A stretch of 64,000 bases of DNA, taken from Bacillota bacterium. Lineage in GTDB: Bacteria; Bacillota; Sulfobacillia; Symbiobacteriales; Symbiobacteriaceae. The notes under the pieces were generated by a model. It saw only the letters and a program-made list of their open reading frames with translations, searched no databases and had not been told where the DNA came from. Shown here in pieces: positions 18,338 to 27,231 of this stretch (position 1 is its first letter; each line of letters begins with the position of its first letter). Location of the stretch: positions 1-64,000 of the forward strand of contig JAMNXV010000114.1 of NCBI GenBank assembly GCA_023623185.1, written 5' to 3'. Both the position numbers and the translations under genes were made by a program.

Positions 18338-19309
18338 ATGGCAGCATCGTTGACCGAAGCGGAGGTGCGGAGTGCCAGAGCAGCCGCACCCGCCGTGCTG
18401 ATCGAGGCCAGGGGGCTGGTGAAGCGCTACGGCGACAAGCTGGCCGTCGACGGGTTCAGCCTGCAGGTCCGCTCCGGCGAGATCGTCGGCCTGCTGGGGC
18501 CCAACGGCGCCGGCAAGACCACCGCCGTCGAGATGATGGAGGGGCTGCGCCGCCCCGACGCCGGACAGAGCATCATCTGCGGCCTCGACGTGCACCGGCA
18601 GGGCCGCGCGCTCAGGCCCCGCATCGGGATTGCGCTGCAGGCGGCCCGTTTGCCGGAGTACGCCACCGTGCTGGAAATCCTCACGCTCTACGCCAGCTTC
18701 TATGAGGACCCGATGCCCGTGGGGGACCTGCTGCGGCAGTTCAGCCTGGAGGAGAAGGCCCGCACCCGGTTCTCGCACCTCTCCGGGGGCCAGCGGCAGC
18801 GGCTGGCCCTGGCCGTGGCCCTCATCGGACGGCCGAAGGTGCTCTTCCTGGACGAGCCGACCACGGGCCTGGACCCGCAGGCGCGCCACGCCCTCTGGGA
18901 CGTGATCCTCGACCTGAAAGAGGAAGGGCGCGCCATCCTCCTGACCACCCACTACATGGAGGAGGCCGAGCGGCTCTGCGACCGGGTGGCGGTGATGGAC
19001 CACGGGCGCATCCTGGCCGAGGGGACGCCCCGGGAGCTCACCAGGGCATACGGGCCCGAGGCCGCCGTGGAGCTGGACCCGGGCGGCGCCCGGGTGGACC
19101 TGGCCGAACTGGCCCGGCTGTCCGCGGTGACCGGCGTGCGCTCGGAGGACGGGCGGGTGCTGCTGCACACCGCCAACCCTCCGGCCACCCTGATGGCCCT
19201 GGCCCGCTACGCCCAGGAGCGCAGCCTGCCGCTCTCCGACCTGCGAACCCGCTCCGCGACGATGGATGACGTGTTCATGGCCCTCACGGGAAGGAGGCTG
19301 CGTGACTGA
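18338..19309 (+). CDS. ABC-2 type exporter ATPase (323 aa)
   Basis: Cytoplasmic ATPase of the drug/antibiotic exporter (CcmA/DrrA) group. Walker A GPNGAGKT (54-61), signature LSGGQRQRLALAVAL (~147), Walker B LFLDEPTTGLDPQ, switch LTTHYMEEAERLCD. The C-terminal ~80 residues form the usual DrrA-like extension. The track starts at 18260, but the ATG at 18338 follows GGAGGAGCGC and is preferred. A TATGAT box at 18307 could be its -10. The permease ATG overlaps the stop by one base (TGATG). Confidence 0.95.
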   Translation: MAASLTEAEVRSARAAAPAVLIEARGLVKRYGDKLAVDGFSLQVRSGEIVGLLGPNGAGKTTAVEMMEGLRRPDAGQSIICGLDVHRQGRALRPRIGIALQAARLPEYATVLEILTLYASFYEDPMPVGDLLRQFSLEEKARTRFSHLSGGQRQRLALAVALIGRPKVLFLDEPTTGLDPQARHALWDVILDLKEEGRAILLTTHYMEEAERLCDRVAVMDHGRILAEGTPRELTRAYGPEAAVELDPGGARVDLAELARLSAVTGVRSEDGRVLLHTANPPATLMALARYAQERSLPLSDLRTRSATMDDVFMALTGRRLRD

Positions 19310-20418
19310 TGCGGATGGCCAACCAGCTCTGGCAGGTGCTGATGCTGAACGTCCGGCAGCAGATGCGCAACAAGAGCGCGTTCTTCTTCAACCTCATCAT
19401 GCCCGTCCTGATGCTGCTCTTCTTCGGGGCCACCAACGCCGGTTCCGACACCGTCACCGCCGTGACGGTGGGCCTGGTGGACCGGGACGGCGGCCCCGTG
19501 GCCCAGCTCATCCGGACAGGCCTGCAAGAGTCGGGCTACTTCGAGGTGGAAGCCGGCGAGGAGGCGGAGCTGATCAGGCGGCTGGACGCCGGGAAGGTCC
19601 GGGCCGTGCTGGTCCTGCCGGCGGGGCTGAGCGAGCAGGTGGCCGTCGGCTCCGGCCCCGCGGAGGTCATCGTCCACTGGGACCCGACCTCCACCGCATC
19701 CGCCGCCGCGCAGGGCGGGTTGCAGTACCTGATCCAGGGCCTGGAGACCTTCCAGAAGGAGCCATCCATCGCCGTGCGCGACCAGCGGCTGGATTCCACC
19801 GAGCAGCTGGGACTCTTCGACTTTATGATGCCGGGCCTCCTGGTCTACATGACCCTGAACGCCGGGGTGCTGGCCATCGGCACCGCCGTCTCCTACCAGC
19901 AGCGGGCGGGAACCCTGCGCCATATGTTCAGCACGCCGCTGACCATGGGCGCCTGGCTGGTGGGCACCGTGCTGGGCAACCACCTCCTCGCCATCCTGCA
20001 GCTCTCCGTGATCTGGTGCGTCGGAATCGCCTTCTTCAAGATCCAGTTGCCCAACAACCTGCCCGGCACCGTGGCCATTCTGCTGCTCAGCAGCACGGCC
20101 GGCATCGGCATCGGCCTGGCCATCGCAGCCTTCGCCCGAAGCGGCGAGACAGCCATGCCCATCGCGATCATCGCCTCCATGGGGCTCACCTTCCTGGGCA
20201 ACGCGATGATGCCCCTGGACCACGCGCCGGAGATCGTCCAGACCGTGATGCGCTTCATGCCCAGCTACTACATGACCCACGCGCTCCAGCAGGTAACGAT
20301 GAAGGGCCAGCCGCTTGCCGCCGTGCTCCCTGACCTGGGGGTGCTGGCCCTCACGGCTACGATCGGCCTCGGGTTGGCGGCCTGGCGGCTGCGCCGAACC
20401 GTGGTGACGGCGGCCTGA
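19309..20418 (+). CDS. ABC-2 type exporter permease (369 aa)
   Basis: ABC2_membrane_3 family. One N-terminal membrane segment (SAFFFNLIMPVLMLLFFGA, about 24-43) is followed by a ~145-residue extracytoplasmic domain. Five C-terminal spans follow from MPGLLVYMTLNAGVLAIG onward, with the family segment FMPSYYMTHALQQVTM near 322. AAGGAGG lies in the end of the ATPase gene. With that ATPase it makes a complete exporter, plausibly for a drug, peptide or lipid, under the adjacent two-component system. Confidence 0.94.
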   Translation: MRMANQLWQVLMLNVRQQMRNKSAFFFNLIMPVLMLLFFGATNAGSDTVTAVTVGLVDRDGGPVAQLIRTGLQESGYFEVEAGEEAELIRRLDAGKVRAVLVLPAGLSEQVAVGSGPAEVIVHWDPTSTASAAAQGGLQYLIQGLETFQKEPSIAVRDQRLDSTEQLGLFDFMMPGLLVYMTLNAGVLAIGTAVSYQQRAGTLRHMFSTPLTMGAWLVGTVLGNHLLAILQLSVIWCVGIAFFKIQLPNNLPGTVAILLLSSTAGIGIGLAIAAFARSGETAMPIAIIASMGLTFLGNAMMPLDHAPEIVQTVMRFMPSYYMTHALQQVTMKGQPLAAVLPDLGVLALTATIGLGLAAWRLRRTVVTAA

Positions 20419-20438
20419 CGGTCCGCCCGTACGAGCAA

Positions 20439-20468
20439 GAACCGGCTCCCCTGCGCGGGAGCCGGTTC
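20439..20468 (+). terminator. Hairpin terminator after ABC-2 exporter
   Basis: Perfect 12-bp stem GAACCGGCTCCC / GGGAGCCGGTTC with a 6-base loop, 20 bases after the permease stop. No T-run follows. Confidence 0.6.
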
Positions 20469-20477
20469 GCGCGTGTT

Positions 20478-20962
20478 CAGTTGGTTCCGGGCAGAATGTG
20501 CACGCTGACCGGGAGTCAGGGTGCACTTTCTGCCCCGAACTTCAAGGGAAACTGGTGGAATGACGGAGGGGCGCCCCTGCCACACCCGCAGTCGATGCGA
20601 TGACGGACCAGTTGCGGGCAGAATGTGCATGCTGCCCTGGATGCCAAGTGCATTTTCTGCCCCGAACTCCCCGGAAAGCGGTGAAATCACGGAGGGGCGC
20701 CCCTGCCACACCCGCAGTCGATGCGATGACGGACCAGTTGCGGGCACAACGTGCATGCTGCCCTGGATGCCAAGTGCATTTTCTGCCCCGAACTCCCCGG
20801 GAAGGCGGTGGAATCACGGGAGGAGTGCCCCTGCCGCACCCTCAGTCGACGCGATGACGGACCAGTTGCGGGCACAATGTGCATGCTGCCCTGGATGCCA
20901 AGTGCACTTTCTGCCCCGAACTCCCCGGAAAGCGGTGAAATCTCGGAGGGGCTGCCCCTGCA
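20478..20962. repeat. Tandem array of ~127-bp repeat, about four copies
   Basis: The phrase CAGTCGATGCGATGACGG recurs at 20589 and 20715, and with one change at 20843 (spacing 126 and 128). A more diverged first copy begins at 20478. Each unit carries a hairpin with arms GCAGAATGTGCA / TGCATTTTCTGC around a ~19-base loop, followed by CCCCGAACT. Short ORFs in the track here (for example 20542-20817, with repeating MHxxPATGPSSHRLR) are repeats read as codons and show no ribosome sites. No gene is supported between 20419 and 21048. Confidence 0.9.
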
Positions 20963-21004
20963 CTTACCCGGCGGCACGGCCGCGGGCCAAGTCGTCGAAG
21001 CATG

Positions 21005-21031
21005 AAGGGCTCCCGCATGTGGGAGCCCCTT
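21005..21031 (-). terminator. Terminator after pruA
   Basis: AAGGGCTCCC / GGGAGCCCCTT stem with a 6-base loop, 18 bases past the pruA stop on the minus strand. The following minus-strand bases (CATGCTTCG) hold only a short T pair. Confidence 0.6.
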
Positions 21032-21048
21032 TCCGCGTCCACAGATCC

Positions 21049-22596
21049 CTACAGCTTCTCCGACACCGCCTGCGCCTGGGTGAAGAGCAGCAGGTAGTCC
21101 GGGCCGCCGGCCTTCGAGTCGGTGCCGCTCATGTTGAAGCCGCCGAAGGGGTGCACACCGACGATGGCGCCGGTGGACTTCCGGTTGAAATACAGGTTCC
21201 CGACCATGAACGCCTTGCGGGCGCGCTCCAGGTTCGCCCGGTTCCGGGAATAGACGGAGCCCGTCAGGCCGTACTCGGTATCGTTGGCGATGCGCAGGGC
21301 GTCCTCGAAGTCCTCGGCCTTGATGAAGGCCAGCACCGGCCCGAAGATCTCCTCCTGCGCGATGCGGGCGTTCGGGGCCACGTCCGCGAAGATGGTGGGC
21401 TCCACGTAGAAGCCCCCCGGCCGGGCGCTGCCGCCCAGCACCAGACGGCCCTCCGACTTGCCGATCTCGATATACTCCAGGATCTTCTTCTGGTACCGCT
21501 CCGCCGTCACGGGGCCGACGTCGGTCGCCTTCTCGGTGGCCGGGCCGATCTTCAGGGCTCGGGTGCGCGCCACCACCTTCTCCAGCACCTGGTCGTACAC
21601 GTCCGCCGTCACCACCGCCCGGGAGCAGGCCGAGCACTTCTGGCCGCTGAAGCCGAAGGCGGATGCCACGATGCCGGCCGCCGCCTCGTCCAGGTCTGCG
21701 CTGCCGTCTACGATGATGGCGTCCTTGCCGCCCATCTCGGCGATGACCCGCCGCAGGAACTTCTGCCCCGGCTGCACCTTCGCCGCCAGTTCGTAGATGT
21801 GGCAGCCCACCTGCTTCGAGCCGGTAAAGTTGATGAAGCGGACCTCCTTGTGGGTGGTGAGGTAGTCGCCCACCTCGACCGGGTCCGCGAAGAGCAGGTT
21901 GGCCACGCCCGGCGGCAGCCCGGCCTCCTCCAGGATCTCAAAGACCTTCGCGGCGATCACCGGCGCCTCGGTGGAGGGCTTCACCACCACGGTGTTCCCG
22001 GCCACGATGGCCGCCGCCGTCATCCCCGTCAGAATGGCCAGCGGAAAGTTGAAAGGGCTGTGGACCACCCCCACTCCCAGCGGCCGGTAGTAAAGGTGGT
22101 TCTCCTCGCCGGGATAAGGGGTGAGCGGCTGGGGAGCGGCCAGCCGCAGCATCTGCCGGCCGTAGTACTCCAGGAAGTCGATGGCCTCCGCGGTGTCGGC
22201 GTCGGCCTCGGCCCAGTTCTTGCCCACCTCGTGGCACATCCAGGCCGACAGCTCGTGCCGCCGGCGCCGCATGATGGCCGCGGCCTTGAACAGCACCCGG
22301 GCCCGGACCTCGGCCGGGGTGTCAGCCCAGGCCGGGAAGGCCTCCACGGCGGCCTGCACCGCCGCCTCCGCCTCGGCGAGCCCGCCCCTGGCCGCGTAGC
22401 CCACCACCTGGTCGGGCTGCGAGGGGTTGACGGACGCGATGCTCTCCCCGGTGTCCACGCGCTTTCCGCCGATGATCATCGGATAGCGCTGCCCCAGCTG
22501 CTCCTTCACGGTGGCCAGCCCCTGCTCGAAGGCCGCCGCCACCTCCGGCTTGCTGAAGTCGCTGAAGGGCTCGGGGCGGAACGGTTTATTGTGCAA
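21049..22596 (-). CDS. pruA: L-glutamate gamma-semialdehyde (P5C) dehydrogenase (515 aa)
   Basis: Second step of proline/arginine degradation: oxidises P5C/glutamate semialdehyde to glutamate with NAD+. Aldehyde dehydrogenase fold with VHSPFNFPLAILTGM, the catalytic Glu region AEMGGKDAII (~286), nucleophile Cys near 321 (SGQKCSACSR), and EEIFGPVLAF. Length equals Bacillus RocA (515 aa as I recall). The track's GTG at 22605 lies inside the AGGAGG ribosome site, so the TTG at 22596, 8 bases after it, is the better start. Follows putB by 12 bases in one operon, with a terminator after it. Confidence 0.96.
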   Translation of the reverse strand: MHNKPFRPEPFSDFSKPEVAAAFEQGLATVKEQLGQRYPMIIGGKRVDTGESIASVNPSQPDQVVGYAARGGLAEAEAAVQAAVEAFPAWADTPAEVRARVLFKAAAIMRRRRHELSAWMCHEVGKNWAEADADTAEAIDFLEYYGRQMLRLAAPQPLTPYPGEENHLYYRPLGVGVVHSPFNFPLAILTGMTAAAIVAGNTVVVKPSTEAPVIAAKVFEILEEAGLPPGVANLLFADPVEVGDYLTTHKEVRFINFTGSKQVGCHIYELAAKVQPGQKFLRRVIAEMGGKDAIIVDGSADLDEAAAGIVASAFGFSGQKCSACSRAVVTADVYDQVLEKVVARTRALKIGPATEKATDVGPVTAERYQKKILEYIEIGKSEGRLVLGGSARPGGFYVEPTIFADVAPNARIAQEEIFGPVLAFIKAEDFEDALRIANDTEYGLTGSVYSRNRANLERARKAFMVGNLYFNRKSTGAIVGVHPFGGFNMSGTDSKAGGPDYLLLFTQAQAVSEKL

Positions 22597-22608
22597 TCTC
22601 AGCACCTC

Positions 22609-23526
22609 CTAGGGTTTCATCAGGTTAGCCAGGACGAACCAGACGTTCGCGGGCCGCTCGGCCAGCCGCCGCACGAAGTAGGGGTACCAGTCCACGCCGA
22701 AGGGCACGTAGACCCGGGTGCGGTAGCCCGCGCGGGCCAGCTCCCGCTGGCGCTCCTGGCGGATGCCGTAGAGCATCTGGAACTCGAACTGGCTGCGGGG
22801 GATGCCCTTCTCCGCCACGAAGGACTCGGTGAAGGCGATGATGGCGTCATCGTGAGTGGCCACCGCCGTATAGCAGCCGGCGGAGAGATGCTGCGCGATG
22901 AGCCGCTTGAAGGCGGCATCCACGTCGGCCTTCGCCGGGTACGCCACGCTCGGGGGTTCCAGGTAGGCCCCCTTCACGAGGCGCACGTTCATCCCCAGTT
23001 CAGCCAGCTCCTCCAGGTCCTTGGGACTGCGGTACAGGTAGGCCTGGATCACGGTGCCCACGTTGGACGCCCGGGCGTAGAGACGCTTCACCACGTCGAG
23101 AGTCGGGTCCACCAGGTCGCTGGACTCCATGTCCAGCCGGATGAAGGTCCCCGAGCTGCGGGCGATGTCCTGCAGGTACACCATGTTCTCCATCGCCACC
23201 TCGGGGTCGATGGAGAGACCGAGCTGGGTCGGCTTCACCGAGAGGTTCGCGTCGAGCCCCTCCCGCTCGATGGCGTGCAGGATCTCACCGCAGCCCTCGG
23301 CCATCTTGCGGGCGTCCTCGCGGCTGGTGATCCCCTCGCCCAGCAGGTCCAGGGTGACCGCGAGGCCCTGCTCGTTCAGCCGCCTGGTCACCTCCACCGC
23401 ATCGTGGAGGGTCACGCCGGCGACGAACCGGCCGGCGCCGATCTTGAGCCCGTGCCGGGTCATGGCGCGGGTCATGAAGCGGTTGCCCGCCACGGAGAGA
23501 ATGGCCTTGCGCGCAAGCGTTGACAA
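22609..23526 (-). CDS. putB: Proline dehydrogenase (305 aa)
   Basis: Flavin-dependent oxidation of proline to P5C. Monofunctional PutB-type beta/alpha barrel of the usual ~305-residue length. Landmarks are FIRLDMESSDLVDPT, NVRLVKGAYLEPPSVAYP (FAD/substrate lysine region), ATHDDAIIA, EFQMLYGIRQERQREL and RVYVPFGVDWYPYFVRRL. The start is TTG 23526, behind GGAGGGGG at 9 bases. First gene of putB-pruA, with a consensus sigma-54 promoter about 90 bases upstream. Confidence 0.95.
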   Translation of the reverse strand: MSTLARKAILSVAGNRFMTRAMTRHGLKIGAGRFVAGVTLHDAVEVTRRLNEQGLAVTLDLLGEGITSREDARKMAEGCGEILHAIEREGLDANLSVKPTQLGLSIDPEVAMENMVYLQDIARSSGTFIRLDMESSDLVDPTLDVVKRLYARASNVGTVIQAYLYRSPKDLEELAELGMNVRLVKGAYLEPPSVAYPAKADVDAAFKRLIAQHLSAGCYTAVATHDDAIIAFTESFVAEKGIPRSQFEFQMLYGIRQERQRELARAGYRTRVYVPFGVDWYPYFVRRLAERPANVWFVLANLMKP

Positions 23527-23617
23527 GTCGGTCTGCCCCCTCCCTCATGATCTTGCTCACGTCAAACACCGCAGCAAAGAGGCAACAAACAACAACAGCC
23601 AACACTGACTGGGACTA

Positions 23618-23632
23618 GCAACGACCGTGCCA
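23618..23632 (-). promoter_or_regulatory. Sigma-54 (-24/-12) promoter of putB-pruA
   Basis: Minus strand reads CTGGCACGGTCGTTGCT, matching YTGGCACGNNNNTTGCW at every specified position. The -12 GC lies ~92 bases before the putB start codon. A RocR-like sigma-54 activator is encoded 6 kb away in the same locus. Confidence 0.85.
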
Positions 23633-23750
23633 GCCTGGGAAAGGCCCGGAAACGTAACTATTAGTTTTATATTGGACGAACAGGTGTGTATGTGACAGCG
23701 AACAGCGCGGTACCGGCGAAGAGGGGAGGGGACGCCGACGGCCAGACCCG

Positions 23751-24758
23751 CTAGAGCCCCAGGTCCACTTCCTGCCCGATCCCCATCGCCACCGCCCGGT
23801 CGTAGATGGCCCGCCCGACCACCACGTCCATCACGGCCAGGCCCACAGACTTGAAGACCGTCACCTCGTCGTCGGCGGCACGGCCCGGCTTCTTGCCGGC
23901 GGCGATCTCCCCCAGCTCGGCGTAGATGTCCTCCGGCCGGAAGAGGCCGTCCCGCACGGGAATCACCAGATCGCCGCTCTCCTCCAAAGCGACCTCCCGC
24001 GACTCCACCACCACCTTCGCCGCCGGGCTGATCACGCCGGGCGGCAGCTCCTGCATGGTGGGCCGGAAGGAGCCGATCGCGTTCACATGCATGCCGGGCT
24101 CCACCAGGCCCGCCGGGAAGACCGGCGTGAACGAGTTGGTGGCGGTCACCACGATGTCCGCCCCGCGCACCACGTCCTCGGGGGTGAGGCAGACGACGAT
24201 GCGGGGCTGCCGCCCCGGCGGGAGCTGCGCCGCAATCTCCTGGCTGCAGCGGTAGGCCTTGTCGGGGTGGCGGTTGTAGAGCCGCACCTCCCGGATCTCC
24301 CTGACCGCCATGATCCCCCGGAGCTGCCACGGGGCCTGCGCGCCGGTGCCGATGATCGCGACCGTGTGAGCGTCCTCCCGCGCCAGCAGCCGGGTGGCGA
24401 GCCCGGTCGCCGCGCCGGTGCGCAGGGCGGTCAGGTAGGAGGCCTCCAGCAGGGCGATGGGCTCGGCGGTCTTCACATCCGCCAGCACCAGCACCCCGGA
24501 GATGGTGGGCTTGCCCAGCGTCTTGTTCTGGGGAAAGACCGAGACGAACTTCACCCCCAGCCCCCCGGCCCGCGCCACCAGGGCGGGCATGAACAGGCTG
24601 GTGCCGTTCCGCTCGGTGACCGGCACGGCCGTGCGCATGGGCGAGTCGGCACGCCCGGCCGAAAACTCCATCAGTGCGGCAGCCACCGCATCGATGGCCT
24701 CCTCCATGGTCAGAATCCCGATCTGGTCACGTGCCCCGAGAATGCGCACGCTCGGCAA
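23751..24758 (-). CDS. Ornithine cyclodeaminase / mu-crystallin family protein (335 aa)
   Basis: NAD(P)-dependent family that includes ornithine cyclodeaminase (ornithine to proline plus ammonia), alanine dehydrogenase-like and ketimine-reductase enzymes. N-terminal part has MEEAIDAVAAALMEFSAGRA and GLGVKFVSVFP; Rossmann segment is RTGAATGLATRLLARED followed by VAIIGTGAQA; then DIVVTATNSFTPVF and HVNAIGSFRP. Length is normal. The start appears to be TTG 24758, with GGAGG a rather long 13 bases upstream. It is 6 bases past livF, as the last gene of the transporter operon. Producing proline for putB-pruA would make pathway sense. Confidence 0.88.
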   Translation of the reverse strand: MPSVRILGARDQIGILTMEEAIDAVAAALMEFSAGRADSPMRTAVPVTERNGTSLFMPALVARAGGLGVKFVSVFPQNKTLGKPTISGVLVLADVKTAEPIALLEASYLTALRTGAATGLATRLLAREDAHTVAIIGTGAQAPWQLRGIMAVREIREVRLYNRHPDKAYRCSQEIAAQLPPGRQPRIVVCLTPEDVVRGADIVVTATNSFTPVFPAGLVEPGMHVNAIGSFRPTMQELPPGVISPAAKVVVESREVALEESGDLVIPVRDGLFRPEDIYAELGEIAAGKKPGRAADDEVTVFKSVGLAVMDVVVGRAIYDRAVAMGIGQEVDLGL

Positions 24759-24764
24759 TTGGTC

Positions 24765-25484
24765 TCAGCGTCCTCCTCCCAAGTAAGCTGCCACCACCTG
24801 CTCGTTCCGGGCGAGCTCCGCCGCCGGCCCCTCCAGGGTGATGCGGCCGGTCTCCATCACGTAAGCCCGGGTGGCGAGCCGCAGGGCCGACCGGGCGTTC
24901 TGCTCCACCACCAGCACCGTCACACCCTGCTGGTTGATCTCCCGGACGGTCTGCATGATGAACTGGACCAGGTTGGGGGCCAGCCCCATGGAGGGCTCGT
25001 CCAGCATCAGGAGCCTGGGGCGGGCCATGAGGGCGCGGCCCACCGCCAGCATCTGCTGCTCGCCGCCCGAGAGGGTGCCCGCGAGCTGCCGCCGCCGCTC
25101 CTTCAGGCGGGGGAACATGTCGTAGACCCGCGCCATGTCCTCCTGAATCCGGGCCTTCTGGCCCCGGGCCAGGAAGGCGCCCATCTCCAGGTTCTCCTCC
25201 ACGGTGAGGGGGCCGAAGATGCGGCGGCCCTCGGGCACCTGCACAATGCCCAGCCTCACGATCTCATCCGGCGGCAGGCCGGCGATGGGCTGCCCCTGGA
25301 ACCGGACCTCCCCCTGCCTGGGACGCAGAAGTCCCGAGACGGTCCGCAGGGTGGTGGACTTGCCGGCCCCGTTGCTGCCCAGCAGGGCCACCACCTCGCC
25401 CTCCTCCACCTTCAGGCTGATCCCCTTCAGGGCCTCGATGGCCCCGTAGAACGTGTGGATCCCGCTCAGTTCCAGCATGGCCAT
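24765..25484 (-). CDS. livF: Branched-chain-type amino-acid ABC transporter ATPase LivF (239 aa)
   Basis: Second ATPase of a HAAT-family importer. Walker A GSNGAGKS, Q-loop VQVPEGRRIFGPLTVEENLEMG (characteristic of LivF), signature LSGGEQQ, Walker B LLMLDEPSMGLAP, switch VVEQN. The ATG at 25484 is followed two codons later by another ATG. GGAGG lies inside the end of livG. Substrate could be branched-chain amino acids, but context points to proline/ornithine-type amino acids. Confidence 0.95.
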   Translation of the reverse strand: MAMLELSGIHTFYGAIEALKGISLKVEEGEVVALLGSNGAGKSTTLRTVSGLLRPRQGEVRFQGQPIAGLPPDEIVRLGIVQVPEGRRIFGPLTVEENLEMGAFLARGQKARIQEDMARVYDMFPRLKERRRQLAGTLSGGEQQMLAVGRALMARPRLLMLDEPSMGLAPNLVQFIMQTVREINQQGVTVLVVEQNARSALRLATRAYVMETGRITLEGPAAELARNEQVVAAYLGGGR

Positions 25485-25486
25485 GG

Positions 25487-26257
25487 CTACGCCCCCTCCT
25501 CCTCTTTGCCGAGGTAGGCCTCGATCACCCGGGGGTTGTTCCGCACGCTCTCCGGATCGCCCTCGGCGATCTTCTCGCCATGGTCCAGCACCACCAGCCT
25601 GGAGCAGATGCGCATCACCAGGCTCATGTCGTGCTCGATGAGCAGGGGGGTGACCCCGCCCTCGCGGATCTTGTAGATCAGCTCCATGAGCGACTCCTTT
25701 TCGGCGGGGTTGAGGCCGGCCGCCGGCTCATCCAGCAGAAGGAGCTTCGGCTGCGAGGCCATGGCCCTGGCGATTTCCAGCCGGCGCTGGGCGCCGTAGG
25801 GCAGGTTCTTGGAGAACCGGTTGGCCTGGTCCTTCAGCCCCACGAACTCCAGCCAGTGGAGGGCCATCTCCCGCACCTGCCGCTCCTCGAGCCGCTGCGC
25901 CGGGGTGCGGAGCATGCTCGTGAACAGGCCCGCGCGGGTCCGGCAGTGCGCGCCGGCCATCACGTTCTCGGCCGCCGTCAGGTTGGGGAAGAGGCGCAGG
26001 TTCTGGAAGGTCCGCGCCATGCCGAGCTCCGTCCGGCGGTGGGGGCGCAGCCCCAGCACCGACCGGCCGTCGAACACGATCTGGCCGGACGCCGGCTGGT
26101 AGAAGCCGGTGATGCAGTTGAAGATCGAGGTCTTGCCCGCGCCGTTGGGCCCGATCAGGCCCACGATCTCGCCGGCGTGCACCTGGAAGGAGAGGTCACG
26201 GATGGCCGTCAGGCCGCCGAAGGTGAGCGTAACGTTCTCCACGCTGAGCAGCGGCAT
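25487..26257 (-). CDS. livG: Branched-chain-type amino-acid ABC transporter ATPase LivG (256 aa)
   Basis: First ATPase of the importer. Walker A GPNGAGKT, LivG-specific RTFQNLRLFPNLTAAENVM, signature LPYGAQRRLEIARAM (the LivG form of the ABC signature), Walker B LLLLDEPAAGLNP, switch LLIEHDM. Starts 3 bases after livM and ends 2 bases before livF. Length is standard. Confidence 0.96.
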   Translation of the reverse strand: MPLLSVENVTLTFGGLTAIRDLSFQVHAGEIVGLIGPNGAGKTSIFNCITGFYQPASGQIVFDGRSVLGLRPHRRTELGMARTFQNLRLFPNLTAAENVMAGAHCRTRAGLFTSMLRTPAQRLEERQVREMALHWLEFVGLKDQANRFSKNLPYGAQRRLEIARAMASQPKLLLLDEPAAGLNPAEKESLMELIYKIREGGVTPLLIEHDMSLVMRICSRLVVLDHGEKIAEGDPESVRNNPRVIEAYLGKEEEGA

Positions 26258-26260
26258 CCG

Positions 26261-27229
26261 CTACACCTCCTCCTTTCCGGCGTGCCGGGCGGGCCAGAGC
26301 CCCGCCGGCCGGAAGAGCATCAGGAGCACCAGGGCGGCGCCGAAGACCAGGTAGCGCCAGTCGGAGACCGCCCGGAGCATCTCGGGCAGCAGGATGACCA
26401 GCGCGCCGCCCAGGACGACGCCGGGAACGCTGCCCATGCCGCCCATCACGACCGCCAGCAGCACCGTCACCGACTGCATGAAGCTGAAGCTGCCGGGCGA
26501 AACGGCCGTCATCTTCACCGCGAAGAACGCCCCCGTGAGCCCGCCCCAGAAGGTGCCGGTGAGATACGCCAGCAGCTTGTAGCCCAGGGTGTTGATCCCC
26601 ATGGCCTCCGCGGCGTCCTGATCCTCCCGGAGGCAGGCCCAGGCCCGCCCCACGCGTGAGTTGCCCAGCCGCGCCATGGCGATGGTGCTCAGCACCACCA
26701 CGATCAGCATGACGAAGTAGATGTTGCGCGGCTGCCCCAGCGAAAGGCCGAACACCTTGGGGGCCATGATCCCGAAGATGCCGGTGGGGCCGCCGGTGAT
26801 CTTCAGGTTGTTGGCGGTGATGCGAATGATCTCGCCGAAGCCCAGGGTGACCATGGTGAGGTAGTCGCTGCGCAGGCGCAGAACGGTCATGCCGATGAAC
26901 GACCCCAGGAGCATGGCGAACACGCCCGCGGCCAGCAGGGCCAGCCAGAAGTTGACCTGGAAGGTCTTGGTCAGGATGCCCAGGGTGTAGGCGCCCACGG
27001 CGAAGTAGGCCGCGTAGCCCAGGTCCAGCAGGCCCGCGTAGCCCACCACCACGTTCAGCCCCAGGGCCAGGGCCATGTAAAACAGCATCTGAATGGCGAT
27101 GTCCAGAACGTACGGGCTGGACGAGACGAAGGGCAGCGCGACCGCGGCCGCGAGCAGGAGGACGACGCCCCCGGTCCGCGCCAGGCGGCCCCGGTCCGGT
27201 CCCGCGCTGCGGGCGTTTACCGTGTTCAT
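26261..27229 (-). CDS. livM: Branched-chain-type amino-acid ABC transporter permease LivM (322 aa)
   Basis: Inner-membrane permease with about nine to ten spans. Family landmarks are ALGLNVVVGYAGLLDLGYAA and the cytoplasmic coupling loop VGRAWACLREDQDAAEAMGIN. The track's start at 27325 lies inside livH; the ATG at 27229 with GAGGATG upstream is used. It follows livH by 2 bases. Confidence 0.95.
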   Translation of the reverse strand: MNTVNARSAGPDRGRLARTGGVVLLLAAAVALPFVSSSPYVLDIAIQMLFYMALALGLNVVVGYAGLLDLGYAAYFAVGAYTLGILTKTFQVNFWLALLAAGVFAMLLGSFIGMTVLRLRSDYLTMVTLGFGEIIRITANNLKITGGPTGIFGIMAPKVFGLSLGQPRNIYFVMLIVVVLSTIAMARLGNSRVGRAWACLREDQDAAEAMGINTLGYKLLAYLTGTFWGGLTGAFFAVKMTAVSPGSFSFMQSVTVLLAVVMGGMGSVPGVVLGGALVILLPEMLRAVSDWRYLVFGAALVLLMLFRPAGLWPARHAGKEEV

Positions 27230-27231
27230 GG

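Noticed and set aside
20478-20962. CRISPR array
   Set aside because: Repeat units are ~127 bp with no short repeat/spacer alternation, and no cas genes are nearby.
20521-23523. 1000-aa plus-strand ORF
   Set aside because: Runs from the tandem repeats through antisense pruA/putB; no family features.
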